Part shown: positions 5,712 through 13,586 of the stretch, piece by piece
Layout: the number at the start of each line of letters is the position of its first letter
Numbering within the stretch: position 1 is the first letter of the stretch
IMG/VR virus record: IMGVR_UViG_3300036985_002241
Span: 1-35,841 of that record
Reading direction: 5' to 3' (one strand)
Source: a virus
Length of the DNA stretch: 35,841 bases
Translations under genes and position numbers: made by a program
Notes under the pieces: generated by a model
What the model was told of the DNA's origin: nothing
The model's input: the letters and a program-made list of their open reading frames with translations, nothing else
Databases searched by the model: none

Positions 5712-7118
5712 TTATAATTTAATTGGGTCAGGTAATAATCCACCTGCTCCAAAGGTTGTTTGGTTTACGCTTGGCTCTCCCTTAGCTATTCCATTTGGGG
5801 ATTGATTAATATATCTTATTCCACTATTTCTTGAATTTCTTTTACTCTTTGTAATAACTAATAATTGTAAAGGTTTTGACAATGTGCAATTACTAATATT
5901 GACAAACTTTGCTATTTTCTCAAACCCATCTTGAAAAGCTATTGTGTAATTTGCTGTTGTTGAGCTTGAACTTATATTAGTTACAAGTGAAGGACTTCCA
6001 CTAAAAAACTCATTCATAGTTGTAGTTATTCCTGAATCAAATATTACATTCTTAAAAATTATTTTATGTAAATTTATTAAAGTTTTTATCGTAGAACCAA
6101 AACTAATAGTTGTATTATTAGATTTTACAATGCCTTTAATATATGTTAAATCTCCGTCGTGAGTTAAACTATTTGCTAATGTTATAATTCCATTTGTGTT
6201 AATAATTATAGGTGTTCTAAAGGTATTAGAAGAATTACTTGCAGTCCAAAGACCTGTTCCCATTAATACAATAGTAGATGTACCTTGTGTAATTCCATTT
6301 GCAGTTAAATTGCCACTTACATTTATATTAAATAAACCATTTATTGTAACAGTAGAATTTGTCAAATTTTGGCAATTCAAATCACTTGTTAAAGTTTGTA
6401 TGCCACTTGTTATTGTTACATTATTCCAAGTCATCCCACTTGTATTAAGTGTAGTTGCTAATGCTATGTTTAATGTACTTCCTGATGTATCTACTGTTCC
6501 TGCTGTATAAGTTAAAGTTCCTGTATTATAATATACGTTTCCGCTAATTGTAAGTGTACCAGTGGTATTAATAGTAATATTATTTCTTACAGCACCCGTT
6601 GAAGTATTACTCCAAGTACCTGTTCCATTAAATACAATATTAGTTGTTCCTGATACTGCACTTCCAGAAGTTGATGTTAAATTTGAAGTATTAATAGTAT
6701 TACCATTTATGTTTAATCCTCCTGTATTAGAAAAATTTAAAGTCCCTGTAAAGTTCCAATTATCTGCTAACGTAAAAATACCGCCACCTGAAAAAGTCCA
6801 TAATCTGCTCCAAGTTACACCACCACTTGTTATTGTAAATGTACCTGCAACTTGTATTCCAGATGCACCTGCTTGTGTATAACCACCTGTTCCTAAATTA
6901 ACAGGACCATTAATTGTAAGTAATGCAGTAAATGTTATAGTATTAACATAGTTAGTAAAGTCAATTCCAATACAAGTTGAGGCAACGTTTACAGTTAAGT
7001 TACCACTTGTCGCTGTAAAAGCAACTGTATCTAAAGTTGGGCTAGGAACTACACCACCAACCCAAGTTGTTACTGCGTTCCAATTACCACCTAATATACT
7101 AACTGTTATTACTGCCAT
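5712..7118 (-). CDS. Large beta-helix fibre/adhesin-like virion protein
   Basis: The ATG at 7118 (MAVITVSILGGNW) is preferred over a longer reading from 7187, because the longer form would overlap the upstream gene by 67 bases with an unlikely Cys/Arg-rich start. The protein has 468 residues. It opens with GGNWNAVTTWVGGVVPSPT, a motif common at the start of Bacteroidetes beta-helix surface proteins. Long Thr/Asn/Gly-rich repeats follow: one unit has GTGTWSN...LTYTAGTV...TTLNTSG and a later one has GTGLWTA...LTYIKGIV...STIKTL, about 120-130 residues apart. Likely a trimeric beta-helical side fibre or receptor-binding protein. Confidence 0.65.
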   Translation of the reverse strand: MAVITVSILGGNWNAVTTWVGGVVPSPTLDTVAFTATSGNLTVNVASTCIGIDFTNYVNTITFTALLTINGPVNLGTGGYTQAGASGIQVAGTFTITSGGVTWSRLWTFSGGGIFTLADNWNFTGTLNFSNTGGLNINGNTINTSNLTSTSGSAVSGTTNIVFNGTGTWSNTSTGAVRNNITINTTGTLTISGNVYYNTGTLTYTAGTVDTSGSTLNIALATTLNTSGMTWNNVTITSGIQTLTSDLNCQNLTNSTVTINGLFNINVSGNLTANGITQGTSTIVLMGTGLWTASNSSNTFRTPIIINTNGIITLANSLTHDGDLTYIKGIVKSNNTTISFGSTIKTLINLHKIIFKNVIFDSGITTTMNEFFSGSPSLVTNISSSSTTANYTIAFQDGFEKIAKFVNISNCTLSKPLQLLVITKSKRNSRNSGIRYINQSPNGIAKGEPSVNQTTFGAGGLLPDPIKL

Positions 7119-7120
7119 AA

Positions 7121-7540
7121 TTAATAGTCCCCTGCGTAAGCTATTGCATCTGTTTGGTCCTGCGCCCCTGCATAAACACTCATACATACTGACATTAATT
7201 GACCTGACTTCATAATAATAGCTTGGTCAAAAGTGTATATTGAACTTGCTCCTACACCTGTACTTGAACGTGTAGCTGTTGTCATAATAATTTCAGCAAT
7301 CAATCGTGGATTAACACCACCCGTATCAGTTAAAAACATTCTAAATACTTTAGCACCCGAAGCTGCTGGTGTGGCTTGTGAATTAATAAACCTAACACCA
7401 TCAACCCTTGTACCATCAGCTCCCGCTGTAACTAATAATACTAAAGTACCTGACCCATCAGATGCTGTGTTTGCTGCTGCTATTCTTGCAGGAGTAAAAT
7501 TACCTTGTTTTGTAAAAATTGGAGTTGTATTTGCCGGCAT
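7121..7540 (-). CDS. Small conserved-looking virion protein (139 aa)
   Basis: Begins MPANTTPIFTKQGNFTPARI, followed by TASDGSGTLVLLVTAGADGTRVDGVRF and a beta-rich body. This opening is familiar from phage proteins found among fibre genes, usually annotated as hypothetical or virion-associated. It starts two bases after the upstream stop. It may be a jelly-roll-like appendage or decoration subunit. Function not shown by sequence. Confidence 0.6.
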   Translation of the reverse strand: MPANTTPIFTKQGNFTPARIAAANTASDGSGTLVLLVTAGADGTRVDGVRFINSQATPAASGAKVFRMFLTDTGGVNPRLIAEIIMTTATRSSTGVGASSIYTFDQAIIMKSGQLMSVCMSVYAGAQDQTDAIAYAGDY

Positions 7541-7541
7541 T

Positions 7542-7799
7542 TTATATTAATTTATTATTATTTTGGTACTCAATTAATTCTTCGTCTGAACTCATTATTA
7601 TTTCAATGTCCATGTAATTATTATCAACTGACCTTTTGATATTAATTTGTTGGATACCGATTTCAGTTGCTGCTCCAGTCGTTTCAATAGAATAGTAAAT
7701 TCCATCAACTATTTCTGAACATTTGCAGGAGTAGTTTACTACTTTTGGATAGGGCAAACTTTCAATTATATGCCCATCGGGTGCTGTGTAAGTCATCAT
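7542..7799 (-). CDS. Unknown 85 aa protein in the fibre cluster
   Basis: Starts with ATGATG at 7799/7796. It has a YSCKCSEIVDG segment with a Cys-x-Cys pair and an acidic C-terminal half (IEIIMSSDEELIEYQ). It lies tightly between two fibre-type genes. No family recognised. It may be a fibre assembly helper or a small structural part. Confidence 0.55.
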   Translation of the reverse strand: MMTYTAPDGHIIESLPYPKVVNYSCKCSEIVDGIYYSIETTGAATEIGIQQINIKRSVDNNYMDIEIIMSSDEELIEYQNNNKLI

Positions 7800-7811
7800 A
7801 TTTTTTTGTTT

Positions 7812-9428
7812 TTATATAAAATTATAGTAAGCGAATAAATTACTTGTTGCTGATGTTCCCCCACCACCTCCTGCAGGTACGCTATATGTTCCTGTTCCAT
7901 TCAAAAACTTAGTTGCATCGTTTGGTAACTTAGGAGCGTAACCATGTTTAGAAGTTGAAACATCATTTGTCGTATTGTCGGCTAATAATTGTTTAGTTTC
8001 TGTTATTGAGTTATCTTTTACTTCGGCTGTTAATGCTTGACCTGTTAATGTGAAGTCTATTGTACTTCCATCGGTTACACTTACATCGCCTGTATTTGTT
8101 CCGCTGGTGTTACCAATAACTACTAAGTTAGCATCGGTAACATATCTTTTATTACTGCTATCAGCAATATCGCTTGTAGTTGCATCAGCACCACTTGTAA
8201 CTAAACCTTTACTATCATAAGTAATTTTTGTTTTTGTTGCACCTGTAATGGCAGTGTTTGAAGTTACTTTAGCATTTAATAAAGTATCTGTTTCTGCTTT
8301 TGTGTAGCTTGGATTAATGCCTAAAGTTGCGTTTGAATAAATAACATCAACTCTATCACTTGCTTCTAAAGTATCAATTATTGTTAAGGTAGTTGTTACA
8401 ACTGTATATTGACTTTGTCTTAATTCTTGACCATTAACAAATACCGAATAAACAGCACTTGCCGAATCACTTAATGTGAATGTTTGTGCGCCACTTGTAT
8501 AAGTAAATTCTTGGCGAATTAAATTAACTGTATTAAACCCATCTAAAATATCAGCTCTTAAATTAGCTAAAGTTAATCTTTTCCAAATTGAATTTGTAAC
8601 ATCGTACGTTAATACACTATCAGTATCTATTGGGGTTGTGTAATTTGTTGAAGTTACATTGTGCAATTCTTCTAATTCATAACCATTATCTACTTTTACA
8701 AAAATAGAACCTTGCGTAATATGAGAGTGAATAACATAACCAATTATAACTATATGATTGGGTGCAGTCGGTTTGATATTTGTTATTCTACCTGCGGTTG
8801 TTGGGCTTAGATAAACAATGTCCCCATCCGCCCACGTTTCACTTTGTAAACTTCCAGTTGTATTTATGCCTCTTACTAATCCGCTTGTAGTTATAAAGCC
8901 TTCTTGATTATTATTTATTGTTTCCGTTACAAGTCCAATTGTTTCAGCACTTAATGCGTCGTTTGTGGCTAAAGCTAAATCAACTTTTAATCGTTGCCCT
9001 TGCGCCCCTGTAACCCTTACAGCTTGATAATTAGCCTCTAATAAATTAATATTTGTAGCTGTTTTATTTACTACTCTTACAACTTGTTCCTGACCTACTT
9101 GTAGTGTAACATTACCGCCTTTTAAACCTAAATCTAAAGTTCCATCGGTATCATTCCATTGCATTACAGCAACACCTGATGTTCCCGTTGGTGTTTGGTC
9201 AAACTCAACTTGCCCTGCTTTTAATTCAAATTCTCCTAAATCAACATCACTTGTTGCACCAGTGTATGGAACACCGCCACCTGTTGAAACCTCAACATAA
9301 GCACTCCCATTCCAACGATATAACTTCTCACTATCATCTGCAATGTATAATGTTTTAGCTGCCCCCGTTACAGGAAACGATGCTAAATCATTATATACTA
9401 AAATTTGGCTATTTATATTTATGTCCAT
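7812..9428 (-). CDS. Tail fibre protein (538 aa)
   Basis: The N-terminus contains LVYNDLASFPVTGAAKTLYI and DSEKLYRWNGSAYVEVS, a module that recurs at the start of phage fibre proteins and probably joins them to the particle. The middle is a set of beta-rich segments (VPYTGATSDVDLG, a domain with ADGDIVYLSPTTAG, then FTLSDSASAVYSVFVNGQEL). The C-terminal part has DNTTNDVSTSKHGYAPKLPN and FLNGTGTYSVPAGGGGG, a hallmark of phage tail fibre ends, before a short distal stretch. Likely the main receptor-binding fibre. Its start overlaps the previous gene by 10 bases. Confidence 0.75.
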   Translation of the reverse strand: MDININSQILVYNDLASFPVTGAAKTLYIADDSEKLYRWNGSAYVEVSTGGGVPYTGATSDVDLGEFELKAGQVEFDQTPTGTSGVAVMQWNDTDGTLDLGLKGGNVTLQVGQEQVVRVVNKTATNINLLEANYQAVRVTGAQGQRLKVDLALATNDALSAETIGLVTETINNNQEGFITTSGLVRGINTTGSLQSETWADGDIVYLSPTTAGRITNIKPTAPNHIVIIGYVIHSHITQGSIFVKVDNGYELEELHNVTSTNYTTPIDTDSVLTYDVTNSIWKRLTLANLRADILDGFNTVNLIRQEFTYTSGAQTFTLSDSASAVYSVFVNGQELRQSQYTVVTTTLTIIDTLEASDRVDVIYSNATLGINPSYTKAETDTLLNAKVTSNTAITGATKTKITYDSKGLVTSGADATTSDIADSSNKRYVTDANLVVIGNTSGTNTGDVSVTDGSTIDFTLTGQALTAEVKDNSITETKQLLADNTTNDVSTSKHGYAPKLPNDATKFLNGTGTYSVPAGGGGGTSATSNLFAYYNFI

Positions 9429-9997
9429 AATATATTAACTGTTTCATTGTCTAAATCTGTCGAACTTGTTGAACTTTGTAACACCCCATCAATATACACA
9501 TTAATTGTACCTGCTGCGCTCCCCGTATTTGATGGGTATTGACTTGGATTAGTTATAGCTGCTGTAAATGGTATCTGACATCTATCATAGTCAAAAGGTA
9601 CTTTTAATGTTAAATCAAAGTAATAACCAGCATCTTCGTCATCAAAACGAGGCTCACTAAATGGACTTAATGTAACTGAATCACTAACTAACTTCCACCC
9701 ATAAATGTTACTTTGAACTTGCGCTAATATATCTAAGCAAATCTGCTGAGTATCACTAAAAACATCTAATTCATTCTTTTTACCCTTAATTAATCTATCA
9801 CACACATAAATTCTTAAAACGTGCAAATAACTACGACCTTGCACCTGGGATGGCTCATAGTCAACCCACATAGCAGGATAGTTAGTCGTGCCACTTGTAG
9901 CAAACTCTTGTATCGAACCATTACCAAAAGACTTTAATTGATAATGAGCAGATGCAATGTTACTTAGGTTCGTTATTACTTGGTTTAGTGTTACCAC
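9419..9997 (-). CDS. Tail terminator or neck-type protein (192 aa)
   Basis: The only usable start is GTG at 9997: TAA stands directly before it in frame and no ATG occurs before residue 43. An N-terminal helix (LNQVITNLSNIASAHYQL) is followed by alternating strands and helices, with VLRIYVCDRLIKGKKNE and GYYFDLTLKVPFDYDRC. This resembles the arrangement of tail terminator or tail-completion proteins. The C-terminal 30 residues (INVYIDGVLQSSTS) look like an added small beta domain. It lies directly after the connector gene, which fits a neck role. Confidence 0.5.
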   Translation of the reverse strand: MVTLNQVITNLSNIASAHYQLKSFGNGSIQEFATSGTTNYPAMWVDYEPSQVQGRSYLHVLRIYVCDRLIKGKKNELDVFSDTQQICLDILAQVQSNIYGWKLVSDSVTLSPFSEPRFDDEDAGYYFDLTLKVPFDYDRCQIPFTAAITNPSQYPSNTGSAAGTINVYIDGVLQSSTSSTDLDNETVNILWT

Positions 9998-10097
9998 TTA
10001 TGTATTGTTTTAAAAGTTTAATCTTTGTATAGTTTTTTACTCCCTTACTTGTATTCTTTTTTTTAATGTCTGTGTTTGTTTTGGAATCTTTCTTCAT
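9960..10097 (-). CDS. Possible 45 aa basic overlapping ORF
   Basis: An ATG at 10097, inside the end of the connector gene, opens a 45-codon frame (MKKDSKTNTDIKKKNTSKG...) that spans the 65-base gap and ends inside the next gene. It is very rich in Lys, Asn and Thr. It overlaps both neighbours in other frames by 35 and 38 bases. The AT-rich DNA makes such frames likely by chance, but it fills a gap that is otherwise unexplained in a tightly packed operon. Confidence 0.35.
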   Translation of the reverse strand: MKKDSKTNTDIKKKNTSKGVKNYTKIKLLKQYISGNTKPSNNEPK

Positions 10098-10626
10098 AAC
10101 TTGTAGGTTTAAAAGTTTTGCCTAAATAAATACCACAATCAAATGCTGACCTTTTAGGGTAAATAGTATCTACACCATCACCAGGATTATCATATAACGG
10201 GTAACTTGTTGAGTTTTCGCATAGGTAAGCTATTAAACGAGCCGAATGATACTGTGCTTTATCAACTACCATATTCATAAATTGATCTAACTCATTGTAA
10301 TCAATACCACTTGAGTTATCGCTGTTCTTTCTTACAATGTTTTTGTTAGTTACCTTGTATGTTAAGTAAGGTGCAGCCTCTACTAAAGTCCACCATTTTA
10401 GGGCAGGGATGATATAATTATCTAACAAAGTAGTATTTAAAGCTGTTACACTTGAAGTAGTTACTTGTGTTATTATCTCATCATACAAACCACTCCCAAT
10501 ATATTGGCGAATGTGTATTTTTTGTGCTTCTTCGATGCTAATACGGATATATTTCTCATCAACATTTTGGTCGATGAAAGTGTAATCCTTAACATAAGCA
10601 CTTGTTACTAATAATATTGTTGCCAT
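10063..10626 (-). CDS. Head-tail connector protein (DUF6712-like)
   Basis: The 187-residue protein has the look of adaptor proteins of Bacteroidetes phages: a strand followed by VDEKYIRISIEEAQKIHIRQYIGSGLYDEI (residues about 22-51), which resembles the start of DUF6712/gp6-type connectors, then long helices (PALKWWTLVEAAPYL; DYNELDQFMNMVVDKAQYH) and an extended tail. It overlaps the portal stop by one base (TAATG), and adaptor genes normally lie near the portal. It would form the ring below the portal. Confidence 0.65.
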   Translation of the reverse strand: MATILLVTSAYVKDYTFIDQNVDEKYIRISIEEAQKIHIRQYIGSGLYDEIITQVTTSSVTALNTTLLDNYIIPALKWWTLVEAAPYLTYKVTNKNIVRKNSDNSSGIDYNELDQFMNMVVDKAQYHSARLIAYLCENSTSYPLYDNPGDGVDTIYPKRSAFDCGIYLGKTFKPTSYEERFQNKHRH

Positions 10627-12551
10627 TATTTCTTAATTCTAACTACGTTTTGTACCCATACGTGTCTGCAATATGGAGTTGTTACATCTCCACCTTTACG
10701 TGTCCACCAACCGCCACGCTGCGCCCAAACATCATAACCAACTACTGAACTTATTTGTTCTATTTGTTGTCGGCTGTATATCTTACCTGCATTCATTAAC
10801 TTAACACAAAACTCACGAGAAGTAGGCAATAAAGCCTTTTGCCCTGGTCTTGGTTCGTATGTGTACATTATTCTTAAATTCTCAGTCTTTGCACCTTGCT
10901 CATCAATAACCTTAATAGCCTCTTTAGTTGGGACTCTGTTAGGTACATCTTCATTACCTAAATTAATAGCACCATCTTTAATTAACCTATCCACAGCTAC
11001 TCTAACTCTGTTTAAAGGAGTTTTTAAAGTATCTGCAATAGAATTGTTACTCATTAACGGGTCTTTGCTTAAAAGGTCTATAATGTTTCTATAAAGTAAC
11101 TTTACATCACCTTCTAAAATATCAAATCCATAAGTTTTAACTTCATTTTCAAATACATCATCAATAGAAAACTTAAATAAGTATTTCTTATCTATAAACT
11201 CAAATTTATCAATATCTTCGCCATATTGCCTAAACACTTCTATTGTACTTTCAATATCTTCTTGACTAAAAGAATGGCTACAACATTCATCTTCTTCAAA
11301 TCGGTGAACAGTTGTACTAATAACGGGTTTAATAGGTTCTACTTCTTCAATAGCTTCCAGGTTAAACATTTCTCTTATCTCATTCTTAGTCATTACTTTT
11401 ACCTTTTCTTCAATCGGTAAAACTTCTTGCATTGGTGTAACTTCTTTAAGATAAATTCTATTTGCAAAGCCTTTTAAAGCTAATAAATAGTTAAATTCTT
11501 TCTCAATCTCTTTTTGGTTTGGCTCTATGTAAGTACTACGATAAAGCAAAAAACTTTCAGATATTTGGTTTGTTCCTCCAAGTTCGCCTGGTGTTTTTAC
11601 ACCTACTAATAATGGATTAGATATTCTATGCCCTATAATTAACTCCTGAGTTACTTGCTCATTAAGTGAATCCAATTGAGTATCCACATTTTGAGGTGCT
11701 AACCTTGCAATAGTTGGCGCAGATTCTTTTGATGCACTAAAATTAATTAATAAGCTGTTTGCTTGGTCTGTTCCTACAAATTTCTCTTTTAGCTTATCTT
11801 CAATGTTTTCACGTTCCTCATCAGTTGGTCTGCCATTGTTAAAACTAATAATAGTACCTGCATTAAAACCACTCTTAATGGCATTTAATCGGTAATTGCT
11901 TAACTCAACATCAATCTCTGCATAAACACATGAAGCTAAGTAATCAGGTAAAGGATAGTAGTCTAAATCAGGTCTATATTCTTTTGCACAATAGATTTGT
12001 GATCCCGTTCCACCTTCTGGAGTGAAAGCATCAATATATTTTAAGCCCGTTGTTTCTTCGTCTTGTTTTTTATTACCCCAATCTTTTGAATACCAATAAC
12101 CATCATCATTCTTTGCCTTTCTCAAACTATTATAAGCCATGTGGTATATCTCGAATGATTTACCTGACTTATTCCAAACAATCTCTAAATAAAACCCTCC
12201 ATACAATTTCTTATCTAATACTGACTTTTGGATAACATCTTTTAGAGTATCGCCATTATCATTTTGCTTATTTAAGAAATCATTTACACTTGCTTTAGCC
12301 TCAATGTTTAATCCATGTGCATCAAAACCAACACCATTACCACAAATGTAATGCACCTTGCCATTGATAAAAGCATTTTGCTTAGATGAACGATTATACA
12401 AATAAGTAAGATAAGCAGGATAATTGTTATAATAATCACCTTTCTCAGCACCATAAATTATCCAGTCCTTTTGCTTTTCTTCTTTAAAAATCGGTGTTTT
12501 GTGAGCCGATAATTTAAGTGAAATAAAATTATATAAATTATCCTTCTCCAT
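10626..12551 (-). CDS. Portal protein with extra C-terminal domains
   Basis: The portal ring is the DNA entry and exit point of the head. Residues 1 to about 390 show portal character: QNAFINGKVHYICGNG, a helical stretch with YGGFYLEIVWNKSG, YRPDLDYYPLPDYLA, the SLLINFSASKE strand and the long C-terminal helix region with NPLLVGVKTPGELGG. Beyond the usual end, residues about 489-531 look like a winged helix (MSNNSIADTLKTPLNRVRVA). Residues about 565-641 carry LPTSREFCVKLMNAGKIYSR and GGWWTRKGGD...PYCRHVW, which resembles the C-terminal end of MuF/SPP1 gp7-type minor head proteins. No separate minor head gene is seen. Unusual length for a portal. Confidence 0.8.
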   Translation of the reverse strand: MEKDNLYNFISLKLSAHKTPIFKEEKQKDWIIYGAEKGDYYNNYPAYLTYLYNRSSKQNAFINGKVHYICGNGVGFDAHGLNIEAKASVNDFLNKQNDNGDTLKDVIQKSVLDKKLYGGFYLEIVWNKSGKSFEIYHMAYNSLRKAKNDDGYWYSKDWGNKKQDEETTGLKYIDAFTPEGGTGSQIYCAKEYRPDLDYYPLPDYLASCVYAEIDVELSNYRLNAIKSGFNAGTIISFNNGRPTDEERENIEDKLKEKFVGTDQANSLLINFSASKESAPTIARLAPQNVDTQLDSLNEQVTQELIIGHRISNPLLVGVKTPGELGGTNQISESFLLYRSTYIEPNQKEIEKEFNYLLALKGFANRIYLKEVTPMQEVLPIEEKVKVMTKNEIREMFNLEAIEEVEPIKPVISTTVHRFEEDECCSHSFSQEDIESTIEVFRQYGEDIDKFEFIDKKYLFKFSIDDVFENEVKTYGFDILEGDVKLLYRNIIDLLSKDPLMSNNSIADTLKTPLNRVRVAVDRLIKDGAINLGNEDVPNRVPTKEAIKVIDEQGAKTENLRIMYTYEPRPGQKALLPTSREFCVKLMNAGKIYSRQQIEQISSVVGYDVWAQRGGWWTRKGGDVTTPYCRHVWVQNVVRIKK

Positions 12552-12942
12552 ACGTTATGTAAGTTTTTGTTTGATTGTCGTACGCTTGTGTAATTACAGC
12601 ACTACCATTTACTTTTATCATTCCTATTTCTAATAAAGAAGTTGTATTTCTAATATCTAAATTAGTTGAACTTGTTTGTTCATAAATTGCATATTCATAA
12701 AAACCTGCATCGGATAAATTAACCACTCCGCTTGTTAGGTTTTCTGTTCCAGTTGTTTCAGTTAGTAAAAACTTATTGTATCTGTTAGGATAGATAGAAG
12801 TATCTGCAACTATAAAATTCTTTGGATTCATTTCTGTTTGCCCTTTCAAACTAAATAAGAAATAATAAGGTGCAGATAAAGTTACCTTTTCACTTAAAGT
12901 AAATACTAAAGTATTGTTTGATTGCTTTGTGATAACTTGCAT
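12538..12942 (-). CDS. Small virion-region protein upstream of portal
   Basis: The ATG at 12942 (MQVITKQSNNTLVFTL) is chosen over a TTG five codons upstream, because the TTG lies inside a repeated 33-base regulatory-looking element. The 134-residue protein is beta-rich, with PYYFLFSLKGQTE, YPNRYNKFLLTETTG and DAGFYEYAIYEQTSS. Such proteins occur beside capsid and portal genes in Bacteroidetes phages but have no assigned role that I can name. First gene of the block after a terminator. Overlaps the portal start by 14 bases. Confidence 0.6.
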   Translation of the reverse strand: MQVITKQSNNTLVFTLSEKVTLSAPYYFLFSLKGQTEMNPKNFIVADTSIYPNRYNKFLLTETTGTENLTSGVVNLSDAGFYEYAIYEQTSSTNLDIRNTTSLLEIGMIKVNGSAVITQAYDNQTKTYITYGEG

Positions 12943-12972
12943 AATAGTAAGTACCAAAAATTAACTAAGTTG
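12940..12972 (-). promoter_or_regulatory. Repeated 33-base element, copy A (late promoter candidate)
   Basis: On the minus strand it begins with CAACTT, contains TTTTGGTACTTA and ends in TATTATG, where ATG starts the next gene. Copy B at 23121-23153 matches at 28 of 33 bases. Copy A lies immediately after a terminator, where a new promoter would be needed to transcribe the portal, fibre and lysis genes. It does not contain TAnnTTTG, so a phage-specific factor may read it. Confidence 0.55.
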
Positions 12973-12973
12973 C

Positions 12974-13003
12974 AAAAAAAAAGGCAACCTTACAGGGCTG
13001 CCT
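12974..13003 (-). terminator. Rho-independent terminator after the tube-like gene
   Basis: On the minus strand AGGCAGCC, loop CTGTAA, GGTTGCCT form an 8-pair stem (one G-U pair) followed by nine U. It lies 24 bases after the stop of the gene at 13027-13539. Confidence 0.85.
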
Positions 13004-13026
13004 CTTAACTTATAAACATGAAAAAC

Positions 13027-13539
13027 TTAAACTAATAATGCTGCAATGATTCCAGATGCAACTGTGTTAGAAGGTAGAGGCTCTTTACCAGTTAAGGTAA
13101 TATTGTAACCATTCTTATCTCCTGATGCTTTACCAGTTGTAGATGCTGATGCGGTTAAGTGCATTGCTCTTGTTTCGCCTGCTAATCTGAAAACACCATC
13201 CATATCTTTAACAATAACAGCTAATCTGTTTTGAGTTAACAATCTAACAATATTCCTATTCTTAGCTGTCATTTTGTAAACAGAGAAAGTTAATGTTTGA
13301 GCGTAAAAAGTAGTTCCGTTTTCTACAGAAATAGTAGCATCTTCATTAAATAAAGCATCTTCCATTTCCAATTGAACTTCCCAAAACTTCTTACCGCTAT
13401 TCATTCCAATAGCTGAAATTGAACCCGATGCACTTGTAACAGATGCAACGTTAGCCCATTCGGTTAAGTAGATTTTATCTACTCCACCTGCCCCTTGTCG
13501 GCAATCGAGGGTTACCCCTTCAACAATTATACATGGCAT
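13027..13539 (-). CDS. Tail-tube-like virion protein (170 aa)
   Basis: Starts MPCIIVEGVTLDCRQGAGGVDKIYLTEW, then SGKKFWEVQLEMEDALFNEDATISVENGT, a long helix-strand segment (KNRNIVRLLTQNRLAVIVKDMDG), and ends with KNGYNITLTGKEPLPS. This layout is frequent in Bacteroidetes phages directly after the capsid gene and is compatible with a tail-tube or other highly expressed virion protein. It is bracketed by two terminators, so it is probably made in large amount, as expected for a major structural protein. Tube identity is inference. Confidence 0.55.
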   Translation of the reverse strand: MPCIIVEGVTLDCRQGAGGVDKIYLTEWANVASVTSASGSISAIGMNSGKKFWEVQLEMEDALFNEDATISVENGTTFYAQTLTFSVYKMTAKNRNIVRLLTQNRLAVIVKDMDGVFRLAGETRAMHLTASASTTGKASGDKNGYNITLTGKEPLPSNTVASGIIAALLV

Positions 13540-13554
13540 ATTTTAAATGTATTT

Positions 13555-13577
13555 AAAAAGGGGCTTTTTACACCCCT
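13555..13577 (-). terminator. Terminator after the major capsid gene
   Basis: On the minus strand AGGGGT, loop GTAAAAA, GCCCCT form a 6-pair stem with one T-G closing pair, followed by five U. It lies ten bases past the capsid stop and before the next start. It is shorter than the terminator at 12974, so it may be a partial terminator that lowers downstream expression. Confidence 0.7.
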
Positions 13578-13586
13578 AAGTTATTA

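Noticed and set aside
6196-6882. Plus-strand open frames of 104 and 106 codons opposite the fibre gene
   Set aside because: They are antisense to Thr/Asn/Gly-rich beta-helix coding DNA, consist of Val/Leu/Pro-rich runs, and lack start context and neighbours on that strand.
7119-7187. Longer N-terminus of the beta-helix fibre gene from 7187
   Set aside because: It would overlap the upstream gene by 67 bases and add a Cys/Arg-rich stretch unlike fibre proteins. The ATG at 7118 follows the upstream stop directly.
7554-7572. TTATTTTGGTACTC on the plus strand as another copy of the late element
   Set aside because: It is on the opposite strand, inside a coding end, and shares only the ATTTTGGTACT core without the TATTATG end.
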